NCBI GenBank assembly: GCA_044229235.1
Contig: JBGATH010000023.1
Location: 1-64,000, forward strand
Reading direction: 5' to 3'
Length of the DNA: 64,000 nt
DNA from: UKL13-2 sp044229235
GTDB taxonomy: Bacteria; Pseudomonadota; Gammaproteobacteria; Burkholderiales; Usitatibacteraceae
Shown: piece after piece, positions 24,801 through 34,546 of the stretch
Layout of the letters: every line of letters starts with the position of its first letter
Position numbering within the stretch: the stretch's first letter is position 1
Translations under genes and position numbers: made by a program
The notes under the pieces: generated by a model
The model's input: only the letters and a program-made list of their open reading frames with translations
What the model was told of the DNA's origin: nothing
Databases searched by the model: none

Positions 24801-25568
24801 CTAAGGCCCGATCAGGCCCATGGTCGTGCCCGAAGGATCCTTGAAATAGCCAAAGGTGCCGAGGCCGGGAATGGCCATGGCATCACCGATGCGCTGGCCG
24901 CCGGCAGCGTCAATTTCGGTGAGCTTCGCGCCGGCATCGGCCACATAGATGTAGGCCACGCCAGGCAGCCTCGGTGTGTGCGACTGGAATACGCCGGGTG
25001 CGCCCGCGCCAGGGTCGAAGGCCATGTATTGCGGCATGGTTTCAAGCGCCCCCCAGCCGAATTGGCGGCCGAAAAACGCCGCCGCTTCCGGGCCGTTGGC
25101 GGCATACATTTCCAGCGAACAGACCGCACCGACGGGCGGCCGGGGATTGCTGCCAAAGGGCATGGGCATGCGCGGCACGGCGCCCGGAAGCATTGCACCG
25201 ACCAAACCGTAAACCGTTCCTGAAGGGTCCGTGAACCGCGCCAGTGCGCCGACCATGGGCACATTCCAGGGCGCTCGCTCGATCGCGGCACCTGCCGCCA
25301 CCAGCGCCTTGAGCTTGGCATCCACATCATCGACGCGAATGAACGGCACCACGCCGGGAAAGCCCTCAGGCGTATTGGCCCGCAGCGAAACATTCGGCCC
25401 GGCTGGAACCGCCGCGCCGATAATCTCGGCAGACACCACATGCGTGTTCCAGCCAAACAGCTTGCTGTAAAACACAGCCGAGGCATTGAGCTGGTTGGCC
25501 GAGATCGCAATCATCACTACCGGATGCTTGCCGGAGCCGGCGGGGACCTGGGTAATGTCGTTGTTCAT
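24801..25568 (-). CDS. Two-domain VOC (glyoxalase/bleomycin resistance-like) protein
   Basis: A 255-residue protein with two vicinal-oxygen-chelate repeats, about 13-125 and 140-253. Each has the typical opening (NQLNASAVFYSKLFGWN; NGPEAAAFFGRQFGWG), a V.D.DAK...AAGA helix and a closing FTDPSGTVYGLVG or FKDPSGTTMGLIG. This CFP30/27-like tandem type usually has an unknown substrate. AAGGTGG lies just before the ATG. No partner genes identify a role. Confidence 0.85.
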   Translation of the reverse strand: MNNDITQVPAGSGKHPVVMIAISANQLNASAVFYSKLFGWNTHVVSAEIIGAAVPAGPNVSLRANTPEGFPGVVPFIRVDDVDAKLKALVAAGAAIERAPWNVPMVGALARFTDPSGTVYGLVGAMLPGAVPRMPMPFGSNPRPPVGAVCSLEMYAANGPEAAAFFGRQFGWGALETMPQYMAFDPGAGAPGVFQSHTPRLPGVAYIYVADAGAKLTEIDAAGGQRIGDAMAIPGLGTFGYFKDPSGTTMGLIGP

Positions 25569-25883
25569 GGGGCCACCTTTTGATGCGGATGAATCGGAAA
25601 CGATGCGCGATCGGCGGCTGAAGCGGCAATCGCCAACGCGCGCGCCATGTTCGCGGCGATGCTACGCCTTTTTCGCCTGGGCAAGGTGCCAGGAATGCCC
25701 CGGCGCCGCCGTTCGTGGTTTGACTTTGCTCCCTGCAAGCCGGAAACTGGACGACACGAATTCGCGCCGAGCGACTTTCTCATGCCGCAAGCTGCGGCTG
25801 CACTCCCCGCGTGCTGATTCCCTGTCGGGAAATCACATTTCGACGAATGAAAACCGCCAAAGACGGTTGCGCAGGGAGGAGTC
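25569..25883. other. Intergenic region upstream of the dockerin-type protein
   Basis: This 315-bp divergent gap must hold promoters for the VOC gene (left) and the secreted protein (right). I did not find convincing -35/-10 pairs, a terminator or repeats. Confidence 0.45.
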
Positions 25884-28130
25884 ATGTTCGAGATACGCAA
25901 ACGCAACCATGTGCGAGGCGCCGCCGCCATGGCACTTCTGGTCGCCACAGTCTGGCTCACGCCATCCGCGCGCGGCGCGCCGACGGTGCCGGCAAGGGTG
26001 ATCGCCAATCCCTCCGCCGGCAGTGTGACCCTGACCTGGCTGCCGGTCCCCGGTGCCACGCAATACAACGTCTATCGTGCCGGCGCGCCGGGCGTCACCG
26101 CGGGGAGTACCGGACTGGCCGGCTACACGGCCACCACCGGCCTGGCGCTCAACACCCATACTGCCGGTGGCCTCGGTAACGGCCAACCTTATTACTTCGT
26201 GGTAACCGCAGTCGATGCCACGGGCGAGAGCGGCGAATCGGCAGAAGTCCTTGCCGTGCCCTCGGCCACGGTGGATGCGGCCAAGGCGGGCGTGAATGCC
26301 CTGTTCAGCCAGCTCGGCAGCATCGTCAACACACAGGGCGCGAATCTGTCGTACACCCACCTGCTGCCGTTGATGGCCGCCGGCCACCTGCACGAAGGAT
26401 ATGATGCGACGCAGTCGGCGAAGCGCCTCGCTTCCGAACTGCGCGGCGGCACGGTGGGCGCCTGGACGCTGTCAGGCGTCGCGGCCTATGACACGGCCAA
26501 CCTCATCATCACGCCGATCGGCGACATCACCTTCAACGGCGCCAACTCGCCGCTGGATGCGCGCGACGACGGGCAGTTCGTGCTCAAGAGCGATGACGGC
26601 GGGAGTACCTGGAAAATGTTCGGCAACCAGCGCATTGCGCGGACCGACACCTCCATCACCATGCGCATCGACCGCGGCCCGGGCAACAACCAGGGCCCGC
26701 GGCAAAACGTGAATTTCGCCGTCGAGGCGCCGCAGGGGACAGTGCTCAGCGCCACCGTTGCCGGCCCCGGCATTGCCGGCACGCTGAACATGCCCGCGAA
26801 TACGCCATTGGTTGAAACCGTTGTCGGCGACCCCGCGCAGCCGGCGGGGGAATCCTTCATTCGCGACACCTTTTACGTGTACTTCGATCCGCCCAGCAGC
26901 CTCGGCAACAACCTGAGCTATACCTATGTCTTGACGCGCACAGCGGCGGCCGGCGGCGGTACCGTCACCTATTCCGTGCCGTTTACACGCGGCGTTGTCA
27001 GCGATGCCGTCAACGGTTCCATCAGCATGGTCAGTCCCACCGGGCATGCTCTGGCCGACGCGACGCTGGGTGTGCCGCTGCCCCTGAACTGGTCGCTGCC
27101 CACGGCGTTCACGCTGACCGAGGTGAGGCTGAGCGGTACGGTGTCAAGTGTCGGCTTCGCCTGCCGCTTCGCCGACCAGTCGCTGCTGCCGACCGCGAAT
27201 TCCGGGACGGTGACATTTCCAACGCAATGCAACGGCCAGCCGACGGTGAAGGCCAGCATCAACCTCGCCGCCATCGGCAGCGCCGATGAACGCGCCCTGC
27301 TCATCTACGAAATGTACGGCGGCGGCGGGTATGCCACGGCGCCGGCCATCACGGCAGCCACGGTCGGCGACGGACAGGTGACTATCACCTTCAGCGCACC
27401 CGCCTCCGACGGCGGCTCGCCGATCACCTCGTATCAGGTGACCTGTGACCCCGGCTTGCATGTGGCAAGCGGCACGGCATCGCCGGTAACCGTTGGCGGG
27501 TTGAGCAACGGCAGCACCTACGCCTGCCGTGTTGCCGCCGTCAATGTCATCGGCGTCGGCAATGCCTCATCCCCGGTCAATCTGACGCCAGGCGGCGCAC
27601 CTGCCCTGCTGGGGATGTATTCGCGCAGACAGCATGCCAGCGCCGGCAATTTTGACTTGCCCATCAAGTCCGGCATTCCGGTGGGCGGGCCGGTGACGGT
27701 CGAACCAAGGCGCGCCGCGGGCGACCATGTCATCGTGTTCCGCTTCAACCTGCCGGTTGGCGTGGCCGGCACCGCCGCCGCATTTGATACAGCCGATGCG
27801 CCCATCGGCAGTGCCACGACGCAGCTCTCCGGCAAGGACGTTCTGGTCAACCTCAGTGGTATAGCGGATGGTCGGCGCATTAAAGTCACCCTGAGCGGCA
27901 CCAACGGCGGCGCGGGACCGGCCGTCAACTCGGTCGCAACCATCGGCTTCCTCGTCGGCGATGTCAGCGGCAACGGCGCCGTTTCGATCGGTGACGTTAC
28001 TGCCCTCAAAGCGCGCACCGGCCAGCTGGTGAACTTTACGAACTACCTCTACGATATCAATCTGTCGGGCGGCATTTCGGCCAGCGACGTGCTGGGCACC
28101 AAGTTGCGTAACGGCGGTTCGCTGCAGTAG
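25884..28130 (+). CDS. Large secreted fibronectin and dockerin-like protein
   Basis: A 748-residue exported protein. A signal peptide (about 1-31) is followed by a fibronectin type III domain (32-130; SVTLTWLPVPGATQYNVYR). About 135-480 is a region without a recognised fold, containing TFNGANSPLDARDDGQFVLKS-like beta segments. A second fibronectin domain (487-573) follows. A beta module begins YSRRQHASAGNF at about 579, and a dockerin-type pair GDVSGNGAVSIGD and DINLSGGISASD sits at about 689-735. From residue 487 onward it is homologous to the end of the metalloprotease at 19146-21389, with module boundaries at almost the same residue numbers. No catalytic motif is visible. GGGAGGAG precedes the ATG. 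Confidence 0.8.
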   Translation: MFEIRKRNHVRGAAAMALLVATVWLTPSARGAPTVPARVIANPSAGSVTLTWLPVPGATQYNVYRAGAPGVTAGSTGLAGYTATTGLALNTHTAGGLGNGQPYYFVVTAVDATGESGESAEVLAVPSATVDAAKAGVNALFSQLGSIVNTQGANLSYTHLLPLMAAGHLHEGYDATQSAKRLASELRGGTVGAWTLSGVAAYDTANLIITPIGDITFNGANSPLDARDDGQFVLKSDDGGSTWKMFGNQRIARTDTSITMRIDRGPGNNQGPRQNVNFAVEAPQGTVLSATVAGPGIAGTLNMPANTPLVETVVGDPAQPAGESFIRDTFYVYFDPPSSLGNNLSYTYVLTRTAAAGGGTVTYSVPFTRGVVSDAVNGSISMVSPTGHALADATLGVPLPLNWSLPTAFTLTEVRLSGTVSSVGFACRFADQSLLPTANSGTVTFPTQCNGQPTVKASINLAAIGSADERALLIYEMYGGGGYATAPAITAATVGDGQVTITFSAPASDGGSPITSYQVTCDPGLHVASGTASPVTVGGLSNGSTYACRVAAVNVIGVGNASSPVNLTPGGAPALLGMYSRRQHASAGNFDLPIKSGIPVGGPVTVEPRRAAGDHVIVFRFNLPVGVAGTAAAFDTADAPIGSATTQLSGKDVLVNLSGIADGRRIKVTLSGTNGGAGPAVNSVATIGFLVGDVSGNGAVSIGDVTALKARTGQLVNFTNYLYDINLSGGISASDVLGTKLRNGGSLQ

Positions 28131-28173
28131 CGCGTGGCCGGCAGCTGGCCGGTCGGGGAGAGTTGTTGGGCGA

Positions 28174-29352
28174 TCAGTGTTGGGGCGATCGCGGCGAAGG
28201 CGACGCTGTCGCGGCATCCTTCGCGCCTGCCGCACCCTTGGCCAGTGCCGCGGCCCGGTCCTCGGCGTCGGGCAGCAGTTGATTGACTGTGCCATCGTCA
28301 TCGCCCGGGGCCAGCACTTTGCGGCTGCCGTCGGCGAGGCCGCGCAGCAGTCGCCCGCCGTCCCACAACAGCACCTCGCCGCGCGCGCCATCCTTGAGCG
28401 CGGCATCGATGCCGATCACCCGCCCGCCGTACAGCGAGACGATTTCATCACGGGTGGTATGCCCCACCACGATACGCTTCACATCGAACTGCTTCAGCAA
28501 TGCGTTGACTTCGGCGAGGCTCGCGCGCGGCAAGCGGAAGTAGCCGCGATACCAGAGCGGTCCGTTGGTGGCGAACAGCCAGCTTGCCTGCGGGTCATCC
28601 TTGAAGGTGTCGCGCTTGTCAGCCAGCCGTGCGCGAACCTTTGTGTTGAGCGCAATCAGGTCGGGTGCCAGGCGCGGCATGTCGGGGCTGATGCCGCCGT
28701 GCACAAACAGCGTGTCGCCCAGTTTCAGCACGGTGGCGCGGGTGCGCAGCCAGCGGCCGAGCTCGGTATCGATTCCGTACAGTTCCGGCACGCTGCGAAA
28801 AAGCAGTTTCGCCACCGTCAGATACTTGGGCTCCAGATAACGCAGGTCGCCGCGCAATACCATGTTCTCGTGATTGCCCAGCACCATCTGCACGCTGCCA
28901 CCGGCTGCCCGCGCCTCCTGCGCAAGGCGATAGATGGCCCATAGCGCTTCGGTCTGCTGCGGTCCGCGATCGAATACGTCGCCGTTGATCACCAGCACAC
29001 CGTCACCAAAGATCCACTGGTTGGCGGCGCCGACAATTTTCTGGGCACGCAGCAGCGAAAGAAACGCCTCTGCCCGACCATGGATATCCGACACCGCCGC
29101 CCAGCGTTGCGGCTGCGGCAGCGCATCCGGCGCGATCGGGTTGGTCGGGTTCAAGGCGAAGCCCGATACGCCGCCGCAGGGCGCGGCCAGCTTGGCGCCG
29201 GTGGCAAGGGCAAGCGCCTTCACCTCACCGTCGCAGACCCAGACAGCTTGGGTCGATTTTTCCTGGTGCAGCACATAGGGGCCGTCGGTGAGAGATTCGG
29301 CGGCGACGCGGAGGCTGGTGAGTAACAGCAGGGCGGTGAGGAGTGGGCGCAT
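28174..29352 (-). CDS. Exported calcineurin-like metallophosphoesterase
   Basis: A 392-residue protein with a signal peptide (1-18). The phosphoprotein-phosphatase signature is complete: SDIHG (Asp89, His91), GDVFDRG (Asp125, Asp128), GNHE (Asn160, His161), and later FVHGG and VVGHT. This order is that of Shewanella-type cold-active phosphatases and ApaH-like enzymes. The export signal argues for a periplasmic substrate. The C-terminal 30 residues are Ala/Ser-rich and probably disordered. It is convergent with the secreted protein, with a 43-bp gap. Confidence 0.85.
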   Translation of the reverse strand: MRPLLTALLLLTSLRVAAESLTDGPYVLHQEKSTQAVWVCDGEVKALALATGAKLAAPCGGVSGFALNPTNPIAPDALPQPQRWAAVSDIHGRAEAFLSLLRAQKIVGAANQWIFGDGVLVINGDVFDRGPQQTEALWAIYRLAQEARAAGGSVQMVLGNHENMVLRGDLRYLEPKYLTVAKLLFRSVPELYGIDTELGRWLRTRATVLKLGDTLFVHGGISPDMPRLAPDLIALNTKVRARLADKRDTFKDDPQASWLFATNGPLWYRGYFRLPRASLAEVNALLKQFDVKRIVVGHTTRDEIVSLYGGRVIGIDAALKDGARGEVLLWDGGRLLRGLADGSRKVLAPGDDDGTVNQLLPDAEDRAAALAKGAAGAKDAATASPSPRSPQH

Positions 29353-29548
29353 CAGGGGCGATCGACGTGGTTGCCGGACTCTAGCACTGGTGCGGTCCGA
29401 CGGTTGCCGCGTAGCATGGACGCGCGTTTCGCCCGGCAAACACCGGTACGAACTGCTACACAAGCACCCTGCCCGGCAACGGTACCATTCTTGTCACCGA
29501 TATTCGACGCGCAGTCGGCACCGGCCACATTGACCCATGGAGGGCAGC

Positions 29549-30892
29549 ATGAACACTCACCGGATTGCCGCCACGATTTGTCTGCTGCTGTTGGCGGCCA
29601 GCGTCATGGCGCAAGCGCCCTCGGACGCCGCCAGGCAGCGGGAAGACCTCGCGCAGTTTCGCCGTGACTTCTTCGACAAGGACCGATCATATTCGCCGGC
29701 AGCCCGGCGCGAGGCCGAAAACAAACTGGCCGAAATGGAGAAAGCGGCCGGCAGCCTCGAGCCCGCTGCCTTCGACCTGGCGCTCGCGCGAATCACCGCG
29801 TTGGCAGACAACGGTCACACCATGACCATCGTCGCGCCGCGTTCACGCCGCTACGAGCGGGTGGACATGCGGCTGGCGCCGTTCGGCGAGGAGTTTTATG
29901 TATTGCGCGTCAAGGCGGAAAACGCCGACCTGCTGGGCGCGCGGCTGGCATCGATCGATGGTGTGTCGATGGCGTCTCTGCGGCAGGCCTTCCGTTCACT
30001 GAGTGGCGGCACGCCGGCGTGGCGGGATCGGTCCGCGCCGTACTTCCTGGAAAGTCCTCCGCAGCTGCGTGCCGCCGGCATCGGCAAGGGCAGCGCCGCA
30101 CCGGTCTACGCTTTTGTCACCATTGAAGGCAAGACGCTGGAGCGCACCTTCAGTGTTTCGCCGGCCGGCGCGGACCGCGTGCTCGGCAATGCGACGCGCT
30201 GGATGTTCCCGGTGCTGGCGCCGCTGGAAGACCGCGCCTGGCGTACGCTCATCGAGGCCGAACGCGCACCTTGGGCGCTGCAAGAGCCGGTCAAGCGTTT
30301 CCGCTGGCGCCACGATGCCGCGCTCGACGCCGTCGTGATCGACATGCGCCAGAGCAGCAACAGCGCGAACGAAAAGCTGAAGGATTTCTTCGAAGGCGTG
30401 GAGAAACTGATCGCCGACACGCGGCCGGCCAATCTGGTGCTGGATCTTCGGCTCAATGGCGGCGGCGACCTGACCACCACACGCGACTTCGCCGAGAAAC
30501 TGCCGACGCTGGTTAAGGGGCGCATTTTCGCGCTGACCAGCCCCTGGACCTTCTCGGCCGCAATTTCGACGCTGGGCTACCTCAAGCAGGCGGCACCGGC
30601 GCGCGTGGCCATCGTCGGCGAACCGGTGGGCGACAGGCTGCAGTTCTACGCCGAAGGCCGCACCGCGACGCTGGCCCATTCGAAGGAAGTGGTGCTGCAT
30701 GCCACCGAACGCCACGACTACCAGGACGGCTGCCGCAAGTTCGACGATTGCCATCGCCCGGTGGTGACGCGGCCGATCGCGGTGCCCTCACTGGACCCGG
30801 ACATCGCGGCGCCTTGGACGATCGAGGCGTATCGCGCCGCGCGTGACCCGGCAATGGAAGCGGTGGCGGCGGCGCTGATGTCGAAGAAATAG
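29549..30892 (+). CDS. Exported S41 (tail-specific)-like protease
   Basis: A 447-residue protein with a signal peptide (1-22, ending VMA-Q). The N-terminal helical region is followed by a beta-rich part and the S41 core: ANLVLDLRLNGGGDL, then FALTSPWTFSAAIS, where Ser336 is in the nucleophile position. The typical Lys is not obvious, as in non-CtpA members that use another base. IVGEPVGD and a late LDPDIAAPWTIEAY segment are also usual. The PDZ domain of CtpA is not evident. GGAGGG precedes the ATG at 29549. It probably cleaves periplasmic proteins, or binds peptides if inactive. Confidence 0.75.
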   Translation: MNTHRIAATICLLLLAASVMAQAPSDAARQREDLAQFRRDFFDKDRSYSPAARREAENKLAEMEKAAGSLEPAAFDLALARITALADNGHTMTIVAPRSRRYERVDMRLAPFGEEFYVLRVKAENADLLGARLASIDGVSMASLRQAFRSLSGGTPAWRDRSAPYFLESPPQLRAAGIGKGSAAPVYAFVTIEGKTLERTFSVSPAGADRVLGNATRWMFPVLAPLEDRAWRTLIEAERAPWALQEPVKRFRWRHDAALDAVVIDMRQSSNSANEKLKDFFEGVEKLIADTRPANLVLDLRLNGGGDLTTTRDFAEKLPTLVKGRIFALTSPWTFSAAISTLGYLKQAAPARVAIVGEPVGDRLQFYAEGRTATLAHSKEVVLHATERHDYQDGCRKFDDCHRPVVTRPIAVPSLDPDIAAPWTIEAYRAARDPAMEAVAAALMSKK

Positions 30893-30942
30893 GCGGCAGG
30901 CGGGGCGGACAAACAGAGCGGCGCTCGGCGCGTCACCTCAAG

Positions 30943-31013
30943 TCCAAACTCCAGCACCGGCGCGCCTTGCAGGCCGAAAATGCCCGCCGAGGCGCGCCAA
31001 ATGGCGATCCGCG
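30943..31013 (+). repeat. Intergenic hairpin repeat, copy 4
   Basis: AAACTCCAGCACCGGCGCGCC...AGGCCGAAAATGCC...GGCGCGCCAAATGGCGATC. The arms GGCGCGCC face each other around the CCGAAAATG loop. It ends 78 bp before the aminotransferase start. Confidence 0.75.
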
Positions 31014-31091
31014 CGGCGCGGTGTGCAACAATCGGCTTCAGCATACTGATACCGCCAGCGTTCCACCACCGCCCACTGCCGAGCCCATACC

Positions 31092-32216
31092 ATGCGCTAT
31101 CGCCGAATGCCCATCGAACAGGAATCGCCCGAAGAAGTGGGCTACGGCAGTATTCGCTGCAACCTGGCTGAAAGCTCCATGCGCGACCGCGTGCTGGGTG
31201 ACCTGAAACTCAATGTGGATCTGGCGTCGACGATACTTCTGTACGGCGACCATCGCGGGCACCCCGGCCTGCGCGCGCTGCTGGCCGCCGAATCGGCATG
31301 CGCGGCGGATCAGGTGCTGCTGACGCCGGGCGCGGCCGGGGCGCTGTTTATCGTTGCCACCAGCCTGCTCGCGCCGGGGGACCACCTGGTGGTGCTGCGC
31401 CCGAACTACGCGACCAACATCGAAACCCCGCGCAGCATCGGCTGCGATATTTCCTTTATCGAACTCAAGCTTGAACAGGGCTTCCGCTACACCGCCGAAG
31501 ACATCGCAGCGGCGATGACGTCGAAGACGCGGCTGGTCAGCATCACCAATCCGCATAACCCCACCGGCACGGTCCTGGACGAGGCGGAGCTGAAACGCAT
31601 CGTCGCGCTGGTCGAGGCCCGTGGAGCGTATCTGCTGGTGGACGAAACCTACCGCGACCTGGTGACCGCCACGCCGCGGCCGTTTGCCACCACGCTGGGT
31701 GAGCGCGTCATCAGCGTTGCTTCACTTTCCAAAGCCTATGGATTGCCGGGACTGCGCATCGGCTGGCTGCTGACGCGCGACCGCGAACTGAACGAGCTGT
31801 TTCTTGCCGCGAAGGAGCAGATGCTGATCTGTGGCCCGGTGCTGGATGAGGAAATCGCCTACCGCGTCTATTGCCGGCGCACGCAGGAGTTGCCGCAGAT
31901 CGCGACCGCGGTTCGCCGTGGTGTCGAGGCGCTCGCCGCCTGGATCGCGCGCGAGCCGGCAATGGAGTGGGTGCAGCCGTCGGGGGGCGTGGTGGCGTTT
32001 CCGCGCATTCGCGCCGACGCGGGTGTCGACATCGCCCGCTTCTATGCAACGCTCAATCACACGCACGCCACCCTGGTAGGCCCGGGTCACTGGTTTGAGC
32101 AGGACGACCGGTACATGCGCGTCGGCTTCGGCTGGCCTTCGCCGCTGGAGTTGAACGAGGGGCTGGGGAATATCAGTGCGTCGCTGCGCGCCGCGGCCGC
32201 CCGGAATCCGCATTAA
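31092..32216 (+). CDS. PLP-dependent class I/II aminotransferase
   Basis: A 374-residue fold-type I enzyme. It has GDHRGHPGLRALLA, LLTPGAAGALFIVATSLL, ITNPHNPTGTVL and LVDETYRDL (cofactor-binding Asn and Asp-Tyr). The Schiff-base lysine is Lys214 in SLSKAYGLPGLRIGW. The final Arg in RYMRVGFG would bind the substrate carboxylate. The class resembles capreomycidine synthase/aspartate-type enzymes, but specificity cannot be assigned. The start used has no strong Shine-Dalgarno; an ATG five codons later is an alternative. Confidence 0.85.
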   Translation: MRYRRMPIEQESPEEVGYGSIRCNLAESSMRDRVLGDLKLNVDLASTILLYGDHRGHPGLRALLAAESACAADQVLLTPGAAGALFIVATSLLAPGDHLVVLRPNYATNIETPRSIGCDISFIELKLEQGFRYTAEDIAAAMTSKTRLVSITNPHNPTGTVLDEAELKRIVALVEARGAYLLVDETYRDLVTATPRPFATTLGERVISVASLSKAYGLPGLRIGWLLTRDRELNELFLAAKEQMLICGPVLDEEIAYRVYCRRTQELPQIATAVRRGVEALAAWIAREPAMEWVQPSGGVVAFPRIRADAGVDIARFYATLNHTHATLVGPGHWFEQDDRYMRVGFGWPSPLELNEGLGNISASLRAAAARNPH

Positions 32217-32473
32217 GCATTTCCCGCGGCACTACAGTAGTTGCGTCGGCATCGGTACGCCACGGCTACGGTCTGCCTGCAATGGAAGCGCTCGTTCCCG
32301 GTGTTGCGTCGCTTCGCGACCTCGCGGTCTGATGCTGCACAGCGAAGTCTGAAAAGTCACCCGTCCGGCTTGTTCGCCGCATCATCGCGGTAAAAGGCAT
32401 TGTCGGTTCCTGCCCGCTGGCGGGATCGCGCGCTGTGGCAATATCCCGTGACCAAACCCCACGGAGAAAAGCA

Positions 32474-32854
32474 ATGTTCAGCCACATCATGGTTGGCGCC
32501 AACGATGTCGACGCATCCAGAAAATTCTACGACGCCGCGCTGGGTGCGCTGGGCGTCCCGCCGGGCCGGGTAGACGATAAGGGCCGTGTGTTCTACCGGA
32601 CCAAGACCGGCGTGTTCGGCATCACCAAGCCGATCAACGGCGAGCCGGCCTGCGGGGCCAATGGTGGCACCATCGGCTTTGTCGCCGACAGCGAGGAAGC
32701 GGCGAATGCGTGGCATGCGGCAGGCATTGCCAACGGCGGTACCGCCATCGAAGATCCGCCCGGCGTGCGCGAAGGCAGCACCATGAAACTGTACCTCGCC
32801 TACCTGCGTGACCCGGCGGGAAACAAGATCTGTGCGCTCAAGCGCATGGGGTGA
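32474..32854 (+). CDS. VOC family protein (glyoxalase-like)
   Basis: A 126-residue single VOC domain. MFSHIMVGANDVDASRKFYDAALGALG opens it, and YLAYLRDPAGNKICALKRMG closes it. This short lactoylglutathione-lyase-like type often has no assigned substrate. ACGGAG precedes the ATG at a suitable distance. It is convergent with a small hypothetical gene. Confidence 0.85.
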   Translation: MFSHIMVGANDVDASRKFYDAALGALGVPPGRVDDKGRVFYRTKTGVFGITKPINGEPACGANGGTIGFVADSEEAANAWHAAGIANGGTAIEDPPGVREGSTMKLYLAYLRDPAGNKICALKRMG

Positions 32855-32897
32855 CGGTCGCAGGCAGCCACACGGACTGTGGCGCCTGATTTGCTGA

Positions 32898-33269
32898 CTA
32901 GCCGTCGCCGCGCTTCTTGAGGTAGCGCGGCAATTCCACTTTTCCGTCGAGGTCTGGACGCGGCATGGCGGCTTTCTCTTTTGCGTCATCGAGGCTCAGG
33001 GTCGCGGAACCGTCGTTTGGATCCTCGTAGCAATCGCCACCGCCGTAAACCCAGAAGCGCGGCTTGCCGTAACCACCGCCTGCCGTGGTCTGTACAACAC
33101 GCGGATGGCGGCGCTTCTCTGCGCCGCGCTTTTCCGTCGGTCCCTTCGGTTCGGGCACGGATCCGCCGCCCAGCACGAACTCCTCTTCTTCAGGCGCCTC
33201 GGCCTGCACGGGAGTATCCGGCTTTTCGGCCGCGGTGCCGGGCTTGAGAAACTTCGAGAAAAATCCCAT
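32898..33269 (-). CDS. Hypothetical protein, acidic N-terminus
   Basis: A 123-residue protein of unknown function. It starts MGFFSKFLKPG, has an acidic EAPEEEEFVLGGG patch, a basic EKRGAEKRRHPRV patch, then an aromatic RFWVYGGGDCYEDPN segment and ELPRYLKKRG at the end. There is no signal peptide or membrane segment. The ATG at 33269 is preferred over an upstream frame extension (MLPAVAARKP), but the Shine-Dalgarno is weak. No family was recognised. Confidence 0.55.
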   Translation of the reverse strand: MGFFSKFLKPGTAAEKPDTPVQAEAPEEEEFVLGGGSVPEPKGPTEKRGAEKRRHPRVVQTTAGGGYGKPRFWVYGGGDCYEDPNDGSATLSLDDAKEKAAMPRPDLDGKVELPRYLKKRGDG

Positions 33270-33476
33270 AGGCTTTCTCGCTGCCACGGCGGGCAGCACA
33301 ATTTGGAGGAGCCGAATTTACACCAAATTGACAAAAGCAGCTTGGCGCAAGGCGCGCGGTTGACAGCGGCCCAATGCCGTGCGCGGAGCGTTCCAGGAAC
33401 GTGCCACCATGACCTGCCCCGATCGCTACTCACAGGCGTAGACTGGTTCGCATCCGCTTCCGCGTGGGAGGATGCG

Positions 33477-34277
33477 ATGCGTGAACTTTCATGTTTCCGG
33501 ATATTTGCGTCAGACCTTCCATCCAGTCGATATATCCGCGAGTCGCTGGTTCTGCTTTGCCTGTGCCTGACAGCCTGCGGCACCACGCGCTTTGCCGTTC
33601 CCGAAGGGCGGGAACTTGAAATCACGGTGGCGATGGAGGCATCGGTGCCCGAAGGGATCGGCATCAGCAACGAGGTCCTGAAAGCGGATGCCTCAACCGG
33701 CGCCAAAAGTGGCGCCGCGTTTGGTGCCGTGCTCGGCAGCGTTGGCGCTGGGGCATGTGCCCTTGCCGGACCGGCGGCGGCGTTATGCGTGCCCGTGGTG
33801 ATCCTCGCTTCGACGGGAGTTTTCAGTGCCACAGGCGCCGCGGTCGGTGCCGGGGTCGGCGTGATCGAAGGCTGGAGCCAGGAGCGCGTGGATCAGTTGA
33901 AGGCGCGCCTCGAGCATTACCGGGAAGCCCATTCGCCAATTGCTGATCTGACAAATCACTTGCGGGCTGAGGCTGCGACAAAATGGACGCTGGGCGACGG
34001 CCCGAACGCGACCGTCATTCGGGTGACCTTACAGCGGTTGGCGGTTCATATGCATCGCGGCGAAAAGGCTGCGCTGGGAATCAAGGCCAAAGTGACCTAT
34101 GAGACCCCGGGACACCGCCGCGACAGGACCCGGGCATTGCGATGGTACGAATGGGTCGAGCCGGAAGTCCCTTCGCTGGAGTGGATCAACGCCTCCGACG
34201 AGAAAATCGCCGAACACCTGCGCGCAGTCCATCAACAGCTGGTCGACATGATCATCCTCGAGATGTGGCCGACCTGA
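33477..34277 (+). CDS. Lipoprotein with glycine-rich hydrophobic segment
   Basis: A 266-residue protein. The N-terminal 16 residues are polar and lead to a lipoprotein signal, LVLLCLCLTAC (Cys about residue 31). A Gly/Ala-rich stretch (GAAFGAVLGSVGAGACALAGPAAALCVPVVILASTGVFSATGAAVGAGVGV) could form a hairpin in a membrane. A helical and beta C-terminal domain contains TVIRVTLQRLAVHMHRGEKAALGIKAKVTYE. GGGAGG lies six bases before the ATG. Function unknown; similar layouts occur in other outer-membrane lipoproteins. Confidence 0.7.
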   Translation: MRELSCFRIFASDLPSSRYIRESLVLLCLCLTACGTTRFAVPEGRELEITVAMEASVPEGIGISNEVLKADASTGAKSGAAFGAVLGSVGAGACALAGPAAALCVPVVILASTGVFSATGAAVGAGVGVIEGWSQERVDQLKARLEHYREAHSPIADLTNHLRAEAATKWTLGDGPNATVIRVTLQRLAVHMHRGEKAALGIKAKVTYETPGHRRDRTRALRWYEWVEPEVPSLEWINASDEKIAEHLRAVHQQLVDMIILEMWPT

Positions 34278-34546
34278 GTGACGAGGGCGCAGCTTTTCCA
34301 TCAGAGCGAAGTCCCCGCGGGTTGGGACATCGAGAAACGACAGGGTGAGTCTTGGCGGAACGGGCTCGTACCTGGTCGATGCGAGGGTGCCGCCGTGCCG
34401 GGAATGGCTTCTTGATGTTGAGTTTTTCGGTTCCATCCCAATATTTGTGCAGTAGTTCGACATCTCCAAATCGCTGCGCACCGCGTGGCGGATGCAATTT
34501 TGTCCTTGCTTGACGCCTCATCCAACTTCTCTTTCGACCAGGCCCC

